Of a DNA stretch of 64,000 nucleotides, positions 9,051 to 17,875 are shown piece by piece. The stretch comes from Nocardia wallacei (lineage in GTDB: Bacteria > Actinomycetota > Actinomycetes > Mycobacteriales > Mycobacteriaceae): the NCBI RefSeq assembly GCF_014466955.1, contig NZ_AP023396.1:2852001-2916000 (forward strand), read 5' to 3'. A program made the position numbers and the translations under genes. The notes below the pieces were generated by a model. The model was not told where the DNA came from and searched no databases. It was given only the letters and a program-made list of their open reading frames with translations. The stretch's first letter is position 1. Each line of letters begins with the position of its first letter.

Positions 9051-10727
9051 TCAGCGGGTCCACACCGGCAGGATGATGCGCGAAGCGTGCGGGCCCTCGT
9101 GGGAGATCTCCTGACGGGCGGGTGTCGTGGTGGCGGCCGTGAACGCGGGCTCGCCGGTGCCCGGATTGCGGGCGTAGCGCGGGTGCGCCCCGGAACTCAC
9201 CTGGACGCCGACGCGGTGACCGGCGGCGAAGCGATGGAACGTGGGCCACAGTGCCACCTCGACCACTCGGAATCCGTCGTCGTCGGGTGGCGGATCGGTG
9301 GCGGCGGTGCCGATCGAGCCGACGCGGCGGATGCCGTCGCAGACCGTGATCGAACGGCCGTCGGGATGGACGTCGGTGAGGCGGACGAAGACGTCGTAAC
9401 TCGGAGCGGACGAGCGAATTCGTATGGCGGCGACCGGTTCTCCGGCCACGTCGAGTGGTTCGCCGAGCGGTTCGGAGCGGAAGACCGCGACGTCCGCCCG
9501 GCGCTCGTGCGCGGCGTTGTCCATCGGCAAGGTGTGCGGCGTCAGGCTCGGCCCGCCCACCGCCGGTGTGGGGTCGGCGGGGTCGTAGGTGTAGCGGGTG
9601 ACACCGGCCGGGCCGACGGCGGTAGCCAGCCCGCCGCCGGTGTGCAGCAGCCACTCTCGGGCCGCGGAACCCGCCGGAGGCCACACCTCGAGGTCGTGCC
9701 ATCTCCGCGCGCCGGTCTGGTAAGCGCGCACCGGCGTCGCGCGCCCGGCGTCGGAACCGGTGCACACCTCCTTCAGGAAGGCGACCGAATCACGATGCGC
9801 GGGAGCGGTTTTGCCGCGGGACAGATGTCCCCACGGACCGATGGTCAACCGCGGCGGGTTCCCCGCCTCGACGAGCCGGCGATAGGTGCGCAGCTGCCAG
9901 GGGGTGAAGATGTCGTACCAGCCGGTGATCATCAGCACCGGCACGGTGACGTCGGGTACCGAGTCGGTGTGGGATTGCCCGGTCCAGTAGTCGTCGGTGA
10001 GCCGCTCGTGGCGGACCCAGTCCTGATACCAGTGGATCGGATGCCCGACCGCCGCGCTGTCGCCCGCGCTCAACGGCAGCACGTCGAACGCCTTGCGCAG
10101 CGCGCGATTCGCGAACGGGAGGGTGACCAGACCGCGCGGGCCACGGCCCATGCGGTCCATGAGATTGCTCCAGCCGAGGGCGTTGCGCAGCGCGAACGCT
10201 CCGTTGTCCCAGGTGATTTCGCCGAAATCGGGCATCGTGATCTGCAGGATCAGCGCCTCGGGCGCGTTGGCGGGGTCCGCGCGGCACATCGTTCCGGCGA
10301 CGGCCCACTGCGTGTAGCCCATGTAGCTCTCGCCGAAGGTAGCCAGCCGCCCGGTGAACCAGGACTGACGGCGGACCCAGCGCAGGGTGGCGATGCCGTC
10401 GCGCTGCTCGTCGAGCTGCGGGATGAATCTGCCGCCCGAACCCCAGGTGCCGCGGCAACTCTGGAAGAACACCGTGAAACCGTCGTAGGCGAGGGCGCGG
10501 GCGGTCCCGCCGATAATGCCGCGGCGGCCGTACGGACCGCGGATGACGACGGTCGGCAGCGTGCCGTCGGCGCCGACGGGGCGGTAGAGATCGCCGAGCA
10601 GCTCCACACCGTCGTCCATGGGTGCGCGCAGGTCCCGGTCGACGGTCACGGGATACGGCCCGAGTGCGGTGCTCCCGCGAGTGCGGGCGTCGAGCGCGCG
10701 GGTCAGCCGCTGCCGCAGTGTGGTCAT
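9051..10727 (-). CDS. CocE/NonD family serine hydrolase
   Basis: A 558-residue protein of the cocaine-esterase/X-Pro dipeptidyl-peptidase family. The N-terminal part has DDGVELLGDLYRP and VVIRGPYGRRG. The nucleophile motif is ATFGESYMGYTQW (Ser in G-x-S-Y-x-G). GWYDIFTPWQLRTYRRL lies before the acid and GPWGHLSRG carries the catalytic His. A C-terminal jelly-roll domain is present (GEPVAAIRIRSSAPSYDVFV; FHRFAAGHRVGVQVSSG). Members hydrolyse esters or amides; the natural substrate is unknown. The ATG (with GAGGAGG upstream) overlaps the stop of the MarR gene as ATGA, so the two are translationally coupled and the MarR protein probably controls this enzyme. Confidence 0.85.
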   Translation of the reverse strand: MTTLRQRLTRALDARTRGSTALGPYPVTVDRDLRAPMDDGVELLGDLYRPVGADGTLPTVVIRGPYGRRGIIGGTARALAYDGFTVFFQSCRGTWGSGGRFIPQLDEQRDGIATLRWVRRQSWFTGRLATFGESYMGYTQWAVAGTMCRADPANAPEALILQITMPDFGEITWDNGAFALRNALGWSNLMDRMGRGPRGLVTLPFANRALRKAFDVLPLSAGDSAAVGHPIHWYQDWVRHERLTDDYWTGQSHTDSVPDVTVPVLMITGWYDIFTPWQLRTYRRLVEAGNPPRLTIGPWGHLSRGKTAPAHRDSVAFLKEVCTGSDAGRATPVRAYQTGARRWHDLEVWPPAGSAAREWLLHTGGGLATAVGPAGVTRYTYDPADPTPAVGGPSLTPHTLPMDNAAHERRADVAVFRSEPLGEPLDVAGEPVAAIRIRSSAPSYDVFVRLTDVHPDGRSITVCDGIRRVGSIGTAATDPPPDDDGFRVVEVALWPTFHRFAAGHRVGVQVSSGAHPRYARNPGTGEPAFTAATTTPARQEISHEGPHASRIILPVWTR

Positions 10728-11221
10728 CGCGCCTCCTCGCGGGACTGGGCCAGGTGCTTGCCCCCGGACCGCCGCCGGGCGTCGAGAATGTCGCGCAGCT
10801 GCTCGAGCACGGGCAGGGCGGCGGCGAGCCGGGCGCGCTCGGCGGGGGCGAGTTCGGTTGCGGCCGAGTCCAACAGCGTCGCGCTGGCGGCGTCGAACCG
10901 TTCGAACAGGGCGAGCGCGCGCTCCGTCGCGGCGACCTCGACGCGGCGCTGGTCGTGCGCGCTGGAGCGGCGGGTCACCAGGTCGCGGTCGGCCATGACG
11001 GTGAGCAGGTTGCTGACGGTGGAGCGGCCGAGGCCGAGCAGTTCGGCGAGTTCGCCGGGGGAGCGGACCACGCCGCGCGGCAGCGCGCGCACGATCTCGA
11101 TCTGCGCGTCCGGAATGTCGGGCAGGTGCGCGACCGCGCGGGTGGTCGACAGCAGGATCCGGCGCAGCGGCGAGATGACGGCGGCGAGCCGCGCCGGATC
11201 GAATTCGGTCGTCTCGGCCAT
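10724..11221 (-). CDS. MarR family transcriptional regulator
   Basis: About 165 residues from ATG 11221 (MAETTEF); an ATG at 11245 is possible. Winged helix: SPGELAELLGLGRSTVSNLL for the recognition part, then MADRDLVTRRSS and DQRRVEVAATERALAL for the wing. I prefer the shorter start because a palindrome typical of MarR operators (11228-11246) overlaps the longer one. First gene of a two-gene operon with the CocE esterase. Confidence 0.85.
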   Translation of the reverse strand: MAETTEFDPARLAAVISPLRRILLSTTRAVAHLPDIPDAQIEIVRALPRGVVRSPGELAELLGLGRSTVSNLLTVMADRDLVTRRSSAHDQRRVEVAATERALALFERFDAASATLLDSAATELAPAERARLAAALPVLEQLRDILDARRRSGGKHLAQSREEAR

Positions 11222-11227
11222 GCGAGA

Positions 11228-11246
11228 TAGTTTTGTCACAAACATA
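11228..11246. promoter_or_regulatory. candidate MarR operator
   Basis: TAGTTTTGT (11228-11236), one base, ACAAACATA (11238-11246). The core TTTGT-N-ACAAA is a perfect inverted repeat and the outer bases match partly. It sits immediately upstream of the MarR gene, so autoregulation is likely. Confidence 0.5.
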
Positions 11247-11449
11247 CCTCGTGGTCAAGGCCCGGCATGGGCCGGACGGGATCGTGACCATCCGGTGATC
11301 GGCGGCGGCACCGAGTTCGCTTGTCCCCCAGTATGGTTTGGGGTGGGCATCGGCGCCCGAATTCTTGCTGACCCTCGGGGAGCGAGGGGGCGACCGCACC
11401 ACGTGTGGTGAGCCCGCGATCGCGCAATGGGTTGGAAAGGTCGGGAAGA

Positions 11450-11803
11450 ATGCTTCGATACACCTTGGTCAAGGCGAGTTGTGTGGTGTCGGTCGTGGCC
11501 GCGCCGTTGGTCGGGGCGGCCGTGTTCGCCGGCGGCGCCGCCGCCGACACCGGCCGGGCCGCCGGTCCCGTCGCCGGGATTCCGCTGCAGAGCGAGGATG
11601 TCGCGACCAATCCCGACGCCATGATCCCCGATCCGGTGCTGAACGGCGCCTCCGCGGGCGGCTCCATCGGTTCGGCCGTCGGATCGGCGGTCGGCCTGGC
11701 GACCGGCTCGGTGACCGGGTCCGCCGGGTCCCTCATCGGCACTGTCATCGGTGCCCTGGTCGGCGCGACGAACCCGGGCGTTGTTCCACAAGTGCTGCCC
11801 TGA
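11450..11803 (+). CDS. secreted glycine-rich (glycine-zipper-like) protein
   Basis: A 117-residue protein starting MLRYTLVKASCVVSVVAAPL, with a signal peptide probably cleaved after GGAAA. The second half is a run of small residues with a GxxxG/A rhythm (NGASAGGSIGSAVGSAVGLA; IGTVIGALVGA), as in proteins that insert into membranes or self-associate. Proteins like this are common in Nocardia. Function unknown. A GGAAAGG site lies about 12 bases before the ATG. Confidence 0.65.
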   Translation: MLRYTLVKASCVVSVVAAPLVGAAVFAGGAAADTGRAAGPVAGIPLQSEDVATNPDAMIPDPVLNGASAGGSIGSAVGSAVGLATGSVTGSAGSLIGTVIGALVGATNPGVVPQVLP

Positions 11804-11833
11804 ACCCGATTACCCTGACGCCGATTACAGGGC
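11797..11833. terminator. weak hairpin between convergent genes
   Basis: GCCCTG (11797-11802) pairs with CAGGGC (11828-11833) around a long 25-base loop. It spans the stops of the convergent secreted-protein and isomerase-like genes. A short stem; marginal. Confidence 0.25.
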
Positions 11834-13474
11834 GGTATCCCCGCAGAGGTGCACCTCGACGCCCAGCCGGTCGAACATCGCCGCCTTCGCCAGCAGGGCG
11901 TCGTCGGCGGTGGCGGCGTCCGGGGCGTAGGCGATCTGGACGTGATTGGCCTTGTGGCGGGCCATGAACTGATCACGGGTGATGCCGTGCAGGACGACGT
12001 GGGCGATGGGCCATTCCGGGTTCGTCGCGGCACGGCGGCGCGCGGTCTCCTCGGCGGGCAGCGAGACCACGGTCGCCCGCCCGATATCCAGATGTAGTGC
12101 GGCACCGGCGATATAGAGCCGCGACCACACGATCTCACCGGGCTTCGACACCCCGGACAGCGTGCCGCCACCGGCGGGGAAGAACACCGGGCCCTGGCGC
12201 AGGCTGGTCGCCCCCGCGTACCCGCCGTCGAGGTGCGAGGCGGGCACCGAGCCGGAGATCTCGTACACCCACACGAATTGCTCGCGGCCGTCCACGATGT
12301 AGGTGTCGCCCCAGCGTACGTCGTGCAGGGTCGTCGCCGGGTCCAGGTTCATCGCCGTCCAGATCCGGTTGGTGACCAGCGCGTCGACCGCGACGCCCTC
12401 GTCGGCCTCGTTGAAATGCGGCAGCGGCGCACCGGCGTACAGTTCGCGGCTGCCGTCGCGGCTGCGCACCGGCGGGCGCACGACATTGTTGAGCAGGCCC
12501 TCGGCGAGATCGGAGGCCGGGGTGAGGTCCTTGAGGCCCTGCTGGTACTGGATTCCTATTGCGGCACAGCCGAAGTCGTCGGCGATGCGCAGCGCGGCGA
12601 TGTACATCTTCAGCTGCTCGTGCACCTGGTGTTCGGTCAGTTCGGTGGCCTCGTCGGCGCCGAACTCGAAGCGCAGGCCCGCGTCGTCGAGCCAGCGGCG
12701 CACGGCCGCGGCCTCGGCGTCGGGCACCCGCAGCATCTCGGCGTACAGCGCGCTCTGCGACAACCGTTCCTTGTACACACCCAGCGGATTGAGCAGTTCG
12801 TCGTCGATGATCGCGTTGTACATGCCCATGCAGCCCTCGTCGAACACGCCGATGACGGCCTGCTCGGTGCGCAACTGATCCGCCAGCGCCACACCGAGAT
12901 CGCGGGCGGGGCCGGCGGGCAGGGGCGGCAGCGGGCGCACGTGCGAGTCGTCGTGGGTGATCGTGCCCGTCTCGACCCAGCTCCGGATGCCGCCGAGGAA
13001 GAACTCGTCGGTGAACTCCGCGGACCAGAGCGTCGAGTACGCCCGCCCCATCTTCGTCAGCCCGGCATTGAGACCGAGCAGACCCACCAGGCCGGGCCAG
13101 GTGCCGTCGAAGTTCGCGACGGTGAGGACGGGGCCGCGGTGCGCTCGCAACCCGGCCAGCACGTGATGGCTGTACTGCCACACCGCCTCCGCCACGACGA
13201 CGGGCGCGTCTTTGGGCACCGAACGGAACACCTCGATGCCGTAGCTCTGACTGTCGATGAACCCGTGTCCCTTCACCGCATCCACCTCGTGCGCGCGCAC
13301 CAGCGTCCACCCGAGCCCGGTGAACGCGTCGTGCAGCGACTTCTCCAGCAGCTGCTGGGTCGGCCAGCCCGCGAGGTTGGCGGAGGGACGCAGGTCACCG
13401 CTCGCCACGAGATACGCCGTCTGTGGGGGCGCGACGGGTTCGGCGGCGAGGGTCGGGATTCGGTACTCGGTCAT
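11825..13474 (-). CDS. L-fucose/L-arabinose isomerase-like protein
   Basis: A 549-residue cytosolic protein. It has the general layout of the fucose isomerase family: a long N-terminal alpha/beta part that meets AHRGPVLTVANFDGTWPG and MGRAYSTLWSAEFTDEFF, then GVFDEGCMGMYNAI, GCAAIGIQYQQGLKDL and RHKANHVQIAY near the end. The acidic residue in the FDEGCMGMYN region fits the family's metal-binding Glu/Asp. Members isomerise ketoses and aldoses with Mn2+. Many actinomycete homologues are uncharacterised, so the sugar is unknown. It follows the 1341-aa gene on the same strand, but a strong hairpin separates them, so it probably has its own promoter. Confidence 0.7.
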   Translation of the reverse strand: MTEYRIPTLAAEPVAPPQTAYLVASGDLRPSANLAGWPTQQLLEKSLHDAFTGLGWTLVRAHEVDAVKGHGFIDSQSYGIEVFRSVPKDAPVVVAEAVWQYSHHVLAGLRAHRGPVLTVANFDGTWPGLVGLLGLNAGLTKMGRAYSTLWSAEFTDEFFLGGIRSWVETGTITHDDSHVRPLPPLPAGPARDLGVALADQLRTEQAVIGVFDEGCMGMYNAIIDDELLNPLGVYKERLSQSALYAEMLRVPDAEAAAVRRWLDDAGLRFEFGADEATELTEHQVHEQLKMYIAALRIADDFGCAAIGIQYQQGLKDLTPASDLAEGLLNNVVRPPVRSRDGSRELYAGAPLPHFNEADEGVAVDALVTNRIWTAMNLDPATTLHDVRWGDTYIVDGREQFVWVYEISGSVPASHLDGGYAGATSLRQGPVFFPAGGGTLSGVSKPGEIVWSRLYIAGAALHLDIGRATVVSLPAEETARRRAATNPEWPIAHVVLHGITRDQFMARHKANHVQIAYAPDAATADDALLAKAAMFDRLGVEVHLCGDTAL

Positions 13475-13575
13475 GTCGGCTCCAGTACGTCGTCGGGCAG
13501 CGGTGCGGCGGGACGAGTTTCAGGATGAGGCATGCGAGCGCCGACGCGGCCCGTTTCGGGTCGGTGGCATCGGTG

Positions 13576-13608
13576 CGCCCATCCCGCACCGGGGTGGCGG
13601 GATGGGCG
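13576..13608 (-). terminator. strong stem-loop terminator
   Basis: CGCCCATCCCGC (13576-13587) and GCGGGATGGGCG (13597-13608) form a perfect 12-bp stem with a nine-base loop. It starts 16 bp after the stop of the large gene at 13625 and should end its transcript. There is no U run. Confidence 0.65.
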
Positions 13609-13624
13609 TCCGATCGCGATGGCG

Positions 13625-16600
13625 CTACAGCTCTATCGTGCCGCCGCCCAGGGGTGGCATCGGGGTGCGCCACAGGGTGCCGATGAACTCCAGCATCCGA
13701 TTGCGCACGTCGTTGCCGTACGACGGATTGTTACCGGCGATCGCGACGGCCACGAAATACGCCGAGCCCCGGGCGGTTCCGCGCAGCACGGCCGGACTGC
13801 TCGACATGGGCAGGTAGTGCTTGCCGGGGATGTTGTTGTGGCCCCGGATGGCGACTGCCTGGATGGTGACGGACTTGAACAGCTCGTTCCAGTCGGCGTT
13901 GGTGGACGCGGTGGCGAAATCGTCGTCGGTGGTGAGATCGACTCCCTGTGCGGCGAGGGTGGTCGCCAGCGACTGCCACCGCTGCTTGACCGTGGTGATG
14001 TGGCTGTCGTCGCCGGTGTAGGCCCGCACGAACTGCACGATCGGCAGATAGGCCACCCGGCCGGTGGACTGGATCGCGCCACGTCCGCGGAACTTGTAGA
14101 AGTCGGCCTCCTGCAGGAACGCGGTCGCCGCGCCCTCCGGGTCGGTCGGCACCCCGGCCGGCCAGGTGGTGCCCTTCCATTCGTTGCGATCGCGCACGGC
14201 CTGCGCGGTCGGCGCGAGGGTGCCGAACGCGGCCAGATAGATCGGGTCGTGGAAGCAGGTGAAGGCGGTGTGGTTGCCGCTCAGCGTGTTGTATGAGCCC
14301 TTGGTGAACGGGTTCTCACCGGGCCGCTGGATGACGAACGAGTCGAACGCGTACGACAGGCCCGGATGGCCGTAGCCGCCCACGCCCTCCGCGCCGCGGA
14401 ATTCCAGCCGCCCGCCGGTTTCGTGCAGGAATTTCGCCATCAGCGTGGCGAATTCGGGCAGCGAGATGCCGGGCAGGCCCGCGCCGCGATCGGTGCCCAG
14501 GATCGGCGGGAAGGCGTTCCAGGTCTCGGCGAACCGGATCAGGGTGTCGGTGTCCATGGACATCGACAGCGGGCCCCAGCTGCCGCGCCCGGCCAGCGTC
14601 GCGCTGAACCAGCCCGCGAAGGTCTTGCCGGTGACGTCGAGGAAGTAGTTGTCGACGTCGGTGGCGTTGAAGAACTCCACGGCGGCGGCCTGCGACAGCT
14701 GGGCGTCGGTGGCCGGGGTGACCGCCACCGTTGTTCCGCCGGGCCGCTGCGTGCCGACCCGGACGAACTCGGGATCGTAGGCGCCCTGCAGGGCCTTGGT
14801 GTAGGCCGACTTCGCGTCCTCCGGCGAGATCAGGTTCTTGGCCTGCGCGTTGCCCAGCACATGCTGCAGGTCCTGCAGATCCTGGTTGGTGGTGGACGAG
14901 CGATCGCTGGGCGAGGTGCGGCCCGAACCCAGCCCGGTGGCCGGGGTGGACGCTCCGGTACCGCCGCTCGGGCTCGCCGAGCCGCCGTACTTGGCTTGGA
15001 TCTCGCGGGCCTTGGTGGCGGCCTCGGCGATCGAAATGGTGTTGTCCGACAGCTTCTTCAGCAGATCGGCGACCTCGGCGCGGCCGGACATGTCGCGGAA
15101 GATGTTCGGCGTGCCGAGCAACTGCAGCGCGGCGGCCAGGCCCGCGGGATCGGGTGCGGCACTGGGTGATACGACATTGACCAGCGATTGCGGGAACGCC
15201 GTCGGCGTCGGGGTGGTCGGGGTCGGATTCGGGGTGGTCGGGGTGGTGGGCGCGATCTCCGGCGCCTGAATCGGGATGGGATGCTCCTCCCACTTCCAGA
15301 ACCGGGTGTTGTCGATCTCCTCGGCGACATTGCAGTGGCCCAGCTTGCCCTCGGCGAACACGCCGCGGGTGGGCATGGTGATCAGCCGCTCGGTCTGCGC
15401 CTCCGGCGGCGGATCGCCCGCTGCCACACCGGCTCCCGTGAGCGGGTACGCGACGTGATTGCCGAACACCTCGAGCGGGGTCGGCATCGCGACATCGGCC
15501 AGCACCTTGCCGTCGGCCCACGCCATCGTCTCGAAGGCGACGCTGATGTCGGCGGTCCGGGTGGCCAGCATGATCGCCCGGTTGTAGTACGCCTTGTTGC
15601 TGTTGACATGGTCGATCAGGCGCTGCGCGGCCTGGTACTCCTCGGGCGCGAGCGATTTCGCGGGCGACCAGGTCGGCGGGAGATCGGCCGGGCGCGGACC
15701 CGGCTTGCGGATGAAGGTGACGGTGTTCGAGGCGCCGTTCAGCGGGAAGTAGTAGTCGACGTCGGTGTCGTCGAGCAGGGCCACCGCGCCTCCGGCATGG
15801 AAGCCGCGGATGGCCAGGCGGTCCATCCGCCACTCGTCGTCGTCGTGCAGGACGAATTCGAAGCCGACCAGGTCACGCCAGGCGACCGGGCCGACCGGCG
15901 CCTTCGGCTTGGCGATGAACCAGCCCATCGCCGTATCGTTGAAACGCTCACCCACGTCGGCGTTCTCGGTCTCGGCGCCCTTCTCCCATTCCACCAGCAG
16001 CGGACGGGTGATGGTCGAGTTCCCGTCCACCACAATGAGATTGATCATGACCAGCTCGTCGGTCTTGTCGCGCAGGCCCTCTGCGGTCTTGATGCCGAAC
16101 TCGAACAGCGCGAAGCGGAGGTCGCCCTCCCAGAACTGTGGGGTCGGCTTGTCCAGGGCACTGGCCGGGATGCCGTGCAGCGCTTGATTCTTGGCGACCT
16201 GGTCCTGTTCGGCCAGGGCCGCGAAGCCGGGGGCGAGGGCCGGGTCGAGCAGGACCGGCTCCAGTACCGCGCGGTGGCGCAGCAGTTCGGTCACATCGAA
16301 CGTGGTGATCGGCCGCGGGTACTGCACCAGCACCGCGGGGCGGCGGCGGATGAACTGCACCGTGACCCGGTAGTGCCGCAGCACCTCGTAGTACAGGATG
16401 GTCAGCGTGTGCGCGTGGTTGTAGTTGGAGAAGGTGCGGGTCTGGATGGCCTCCTTCTCCTCCTGCCGCGCCTGGATGACGACGGTCGAATTCAGCTCGC
16501 GCGCGGCGGAACTCGCCTGACTGAAGCTGTCGCTGAGTACCTGTACGTTCTCCGCGGTGAGATCGCGGCTGCCGTCGCTGGTCGCGGTGGACCCGCCCAT

Positions 16601-17650
16601 GCTCCAGGCGTTGCCGACCGCGGCCCCGAGTCCGACCACGCCGACGTTGCCGCTGCCGCTGCCGCCCGCGGAGGACGCCACGCCGCCCATGAAGGTGGAG
16701 CCGTGCTGCATCTCGCGCAGCCCCGCCTGCACGGTTTCGGTGATGGTGCGGTCGCGGTGGGTCTGATGCAGGATCTCCTCGGTGAGCTTGGTGTTCTCCT
16801 CGCGCTTGACCAGGCTGTCCCAGGACCAGTCGAGCACTGCCAGCTTCACCGACTCGCCCGGTGCCAGCGGCAGGCTGTAGAGGACCTCGCCGAGCGAATG
16901 CCCCAGCGCGCTCCAGGTGACCTTGTACTCGTCGATGTAGGCGGGCCGGTACGGCGTGGGGATCGGGGGCCCGGGCGGGTTGTCGCTGAGCCGGACGACC
17001 TGCCGGGTGACGAATTCGTGCAGGGAAAGTGTTGCCGGATAGAGGTTCTCGCAACCGTCCTCGCCGACCAGCTGCGTCGGATTGGTGGCGAACGACGACG
17101 GCGACAGCTGCCAGTCGGTGAGGCTGGGGTTCTGCATCGAGGCCATACCCGCCTCGTAGTGCGGCGGGTGTACATCCGGTCGCGGCACGACGAGCCGCCC
17201 GACCACCGCGCCGTCGGTGAAGCGGGCCTGCGCCAGCACATCGGTCCAGGAGGCGGCGCCGTAGGGCAGGGCGCGGATGGTGATGCGCTCCGGCGAGCCG
17301 CCGTCGCCCTCGTCGCCGTCCTCGGCCGCGCGGCGGACCGCCTGTCCGAACCGGCGCACCGCGACCTCGGTGTCGAGCCGGTGGCTCACGGGCGTGGGCA
17401 CGCGGGTCAGGTCGTAGGAGATATAGCCGACGTGATCGGTCCAGAGCACGCCGAGCGGCGCGGCCCACTTCACCGATCGCTCGCAGTCCGCCGGGGTGTC
17501 GTCACCGCCGTCTCGTTCCCCGTTCTGCTCGCAGCCGGGGTCGTAGTGGACGACCACCTCGGCGAAGACCGGGTGCCGGACGATCGGTCCGCCGGTGTCC
17601 TTGTCGATCAGATAGAGGCCGAGGTGGGTGAAGGAGTCGATGGCGTCCAT
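13625..17650 (-). CDS. 1341-residue multidomain protein with GH19 (chitinase/lysozyme-like) C-terminus
   Basis: No signal peptide. The N-terminal ~270 residues are beta-rich (MDAIDSFTHLGLYLIDKDTG). Next come a conserved-looking segment with LPLAPGESVKLAVLDWSWDS and a charged helical stretch (REENTKLTEEILHQTHRDRT) at about 270-320, then a glycine/serine-rich region at 320-365. More alpha/beta sequence follows to about 795, and a Pro/Thr linker at about 798-825 (TTPTTPNPTPTTPTPT). The last ~280 residues look like glycoside hydrolase family 19. KFLHETGGRLE places the general-acid Glu at 1077, and FRGRGAIQSTGR (from F1187) matches the family's YYGRGPIQLTGR signature. GH19 enzymes cleave chitin or, in phage and bacterial versions, peptidoglycan. 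I recognise no family for residues 1-795. Absence of a signal peptide with a wall-hydrolase domain suggests release by lysis, an injection-type machine or intracellular use; this is inference. Confidence 0.75.
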   Translation of the reverse strand: MDAIDSFTHLGLYLIDKDTGGPIVRHPVFAEVVVHYDPGCEQNGERDGGDDTPADCERSVKWAAPLGVLWTDHVGYISYDLTRVPTPVSHRLDTEVAVRRFGQAVRRAAEDGDEGDGGSPERITIRALPYGAASWTDVLAQARFTDGAVVGRLVVPRPDVHPPHYEAGMASMQNPSLTDWQLSPSSFATNPTQLVGEDGCENLYPATLSLHEFVTRQVVRLSDNPPGPPIPTPYRPAYIDEYKVTWSALGHSLGEVLYSLPLAPGESVKLAVLDWSWDSLVKREENTKLTEEILHQTHRDRTITETVQAGLREMQHGSTFMGGVASSAGGSGSGNVGVVGLGAAVGNAWSMGGSTATSDGSRDLTAENVQVLSDSFSQASSAARELNSTVVIQARQEEKEAIQTRTFSNYNHAHTLTILYYEVLRHYRVTVQFIRRRPAVLVQYPRPITTFDVTELLRHRAVLEPVLLDPALAPGFAALAEQDQVAKNQALHGIPASALDKPTPQFWEGDLRFALFEFGIKTAEGLRDKTDELVMINLIVVDGNSTITRPLLVEWEKGAETENADVGERFNDTAMGWFIAKPKAPVGPVAWRDLVGFEFVLHDDDEWRMDRLAIRGFHAGGAVALLDDTDVDYYFPLNGASNTVTFIRKPGPRPADLPPTWSPAKSLAPEEYQAAQRLIDHVNSNKAYYNRAIMLATRTADISVAFETMAWADGKVLADVAMPTPLEVFGNHVAYPLTGAGVAAGDPPPEAQTERLITMPTRGVFAEGKLGHCNVAEEIDNTRFWKWEEHPIPIQAPEIAPTTPTTPNPTPTTPTPTAFPQSLVNVVSPSAAPDPAGLAAALQLLGTPNIFRDMSGRAEVADLLKKLSDNTISIAEAATKAREIQAKYGGSASPSGGTGASTPATGLGSGRTSPSDRSSTTNQDLQDLQHVLGNAQAKNLISPEDAKSAYTKALQGAYDPEFVRVGTQRPGGTTVAVTPATDAQLSQAAAVEFFNATDVDNYFLDVTGKTFAGWFSATLAGRGSWGPLSMSMDTDTLIRFAETWNAFPPILGTDRGAGLPGISLPEFATLMAKFLHETGGRLEFRGAEGVGGYGHPGLSYAFDSFVIQRPGENPFTKGSYNTLSGNHTAFTCFHDPIYLAAFGTLAPTAQAVRDRNEWKGTTWPAGVPTDPEGAATAFLQEADFYKFRGRGAIQSTGRVAYLPIVQFVRAYTGDDSHITTVKQRWQSLATTLAAQGVDLTTDDDFATASTNADWNELFKSVTIQAVAIRGHNNIPGKHYLPMSSSPAVLRGTARGSAYFVAVAIAGNNPSYGNDVRNRMLEFIGTLWRTPMPPLGGGTIEL

Positions 17651-17831
17651 GGTCGGTGTCCGTTCGCGTGGCGATGGGATTTCGAACGGTAGCCGCCTGC
17701 TATATCCGCACGCCCGCGTAGTGCGCTACCCGAAACTCGGGCCGCGGGCCACGCTGTGCGGGCCGCGCCACTCGTGCCCGGCGCCGTCGGCTGTTGCCGA
17801 ACCCCGGCGGTTTTGCGAGACTCGACCCCAT

Positions 17832-17848
17832 TGAGAGAGCCACTCTCA
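17832..17848. promoter_or_regulatory. TetR-type operator TGAGAG-N5-CTCTCA
   Basis: A perfect 6+6 inverted repeat 28 bp before the start of the reductase gene at 17876. The downstream gene at 18927 encodes a TetR protein overlapping the reductase, so autoregulation of this two-gene operon is the simplest reading. Confidence 0.6.
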
Positions 17849-17875
17849 CTTGTGCAGTCTCTTCGAGGAGGGCCC

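Noticed and set aside
9087-11411. 774-codon plus-strand frame opposite the CocE and MarR genes
   Set aside because: Same antisense artefact; the minus-strand products have clear catalytic and DNA-binding motifs.
15188-17692. 834-codon plus-strand open frame opposite the 1341-aa gene
   Set aside because: Arg/Gly/Asp/His-rich composition typical of antisense frames in high-GC DNA; no domain, no ribosome site; fully covered by a well-supported gene.
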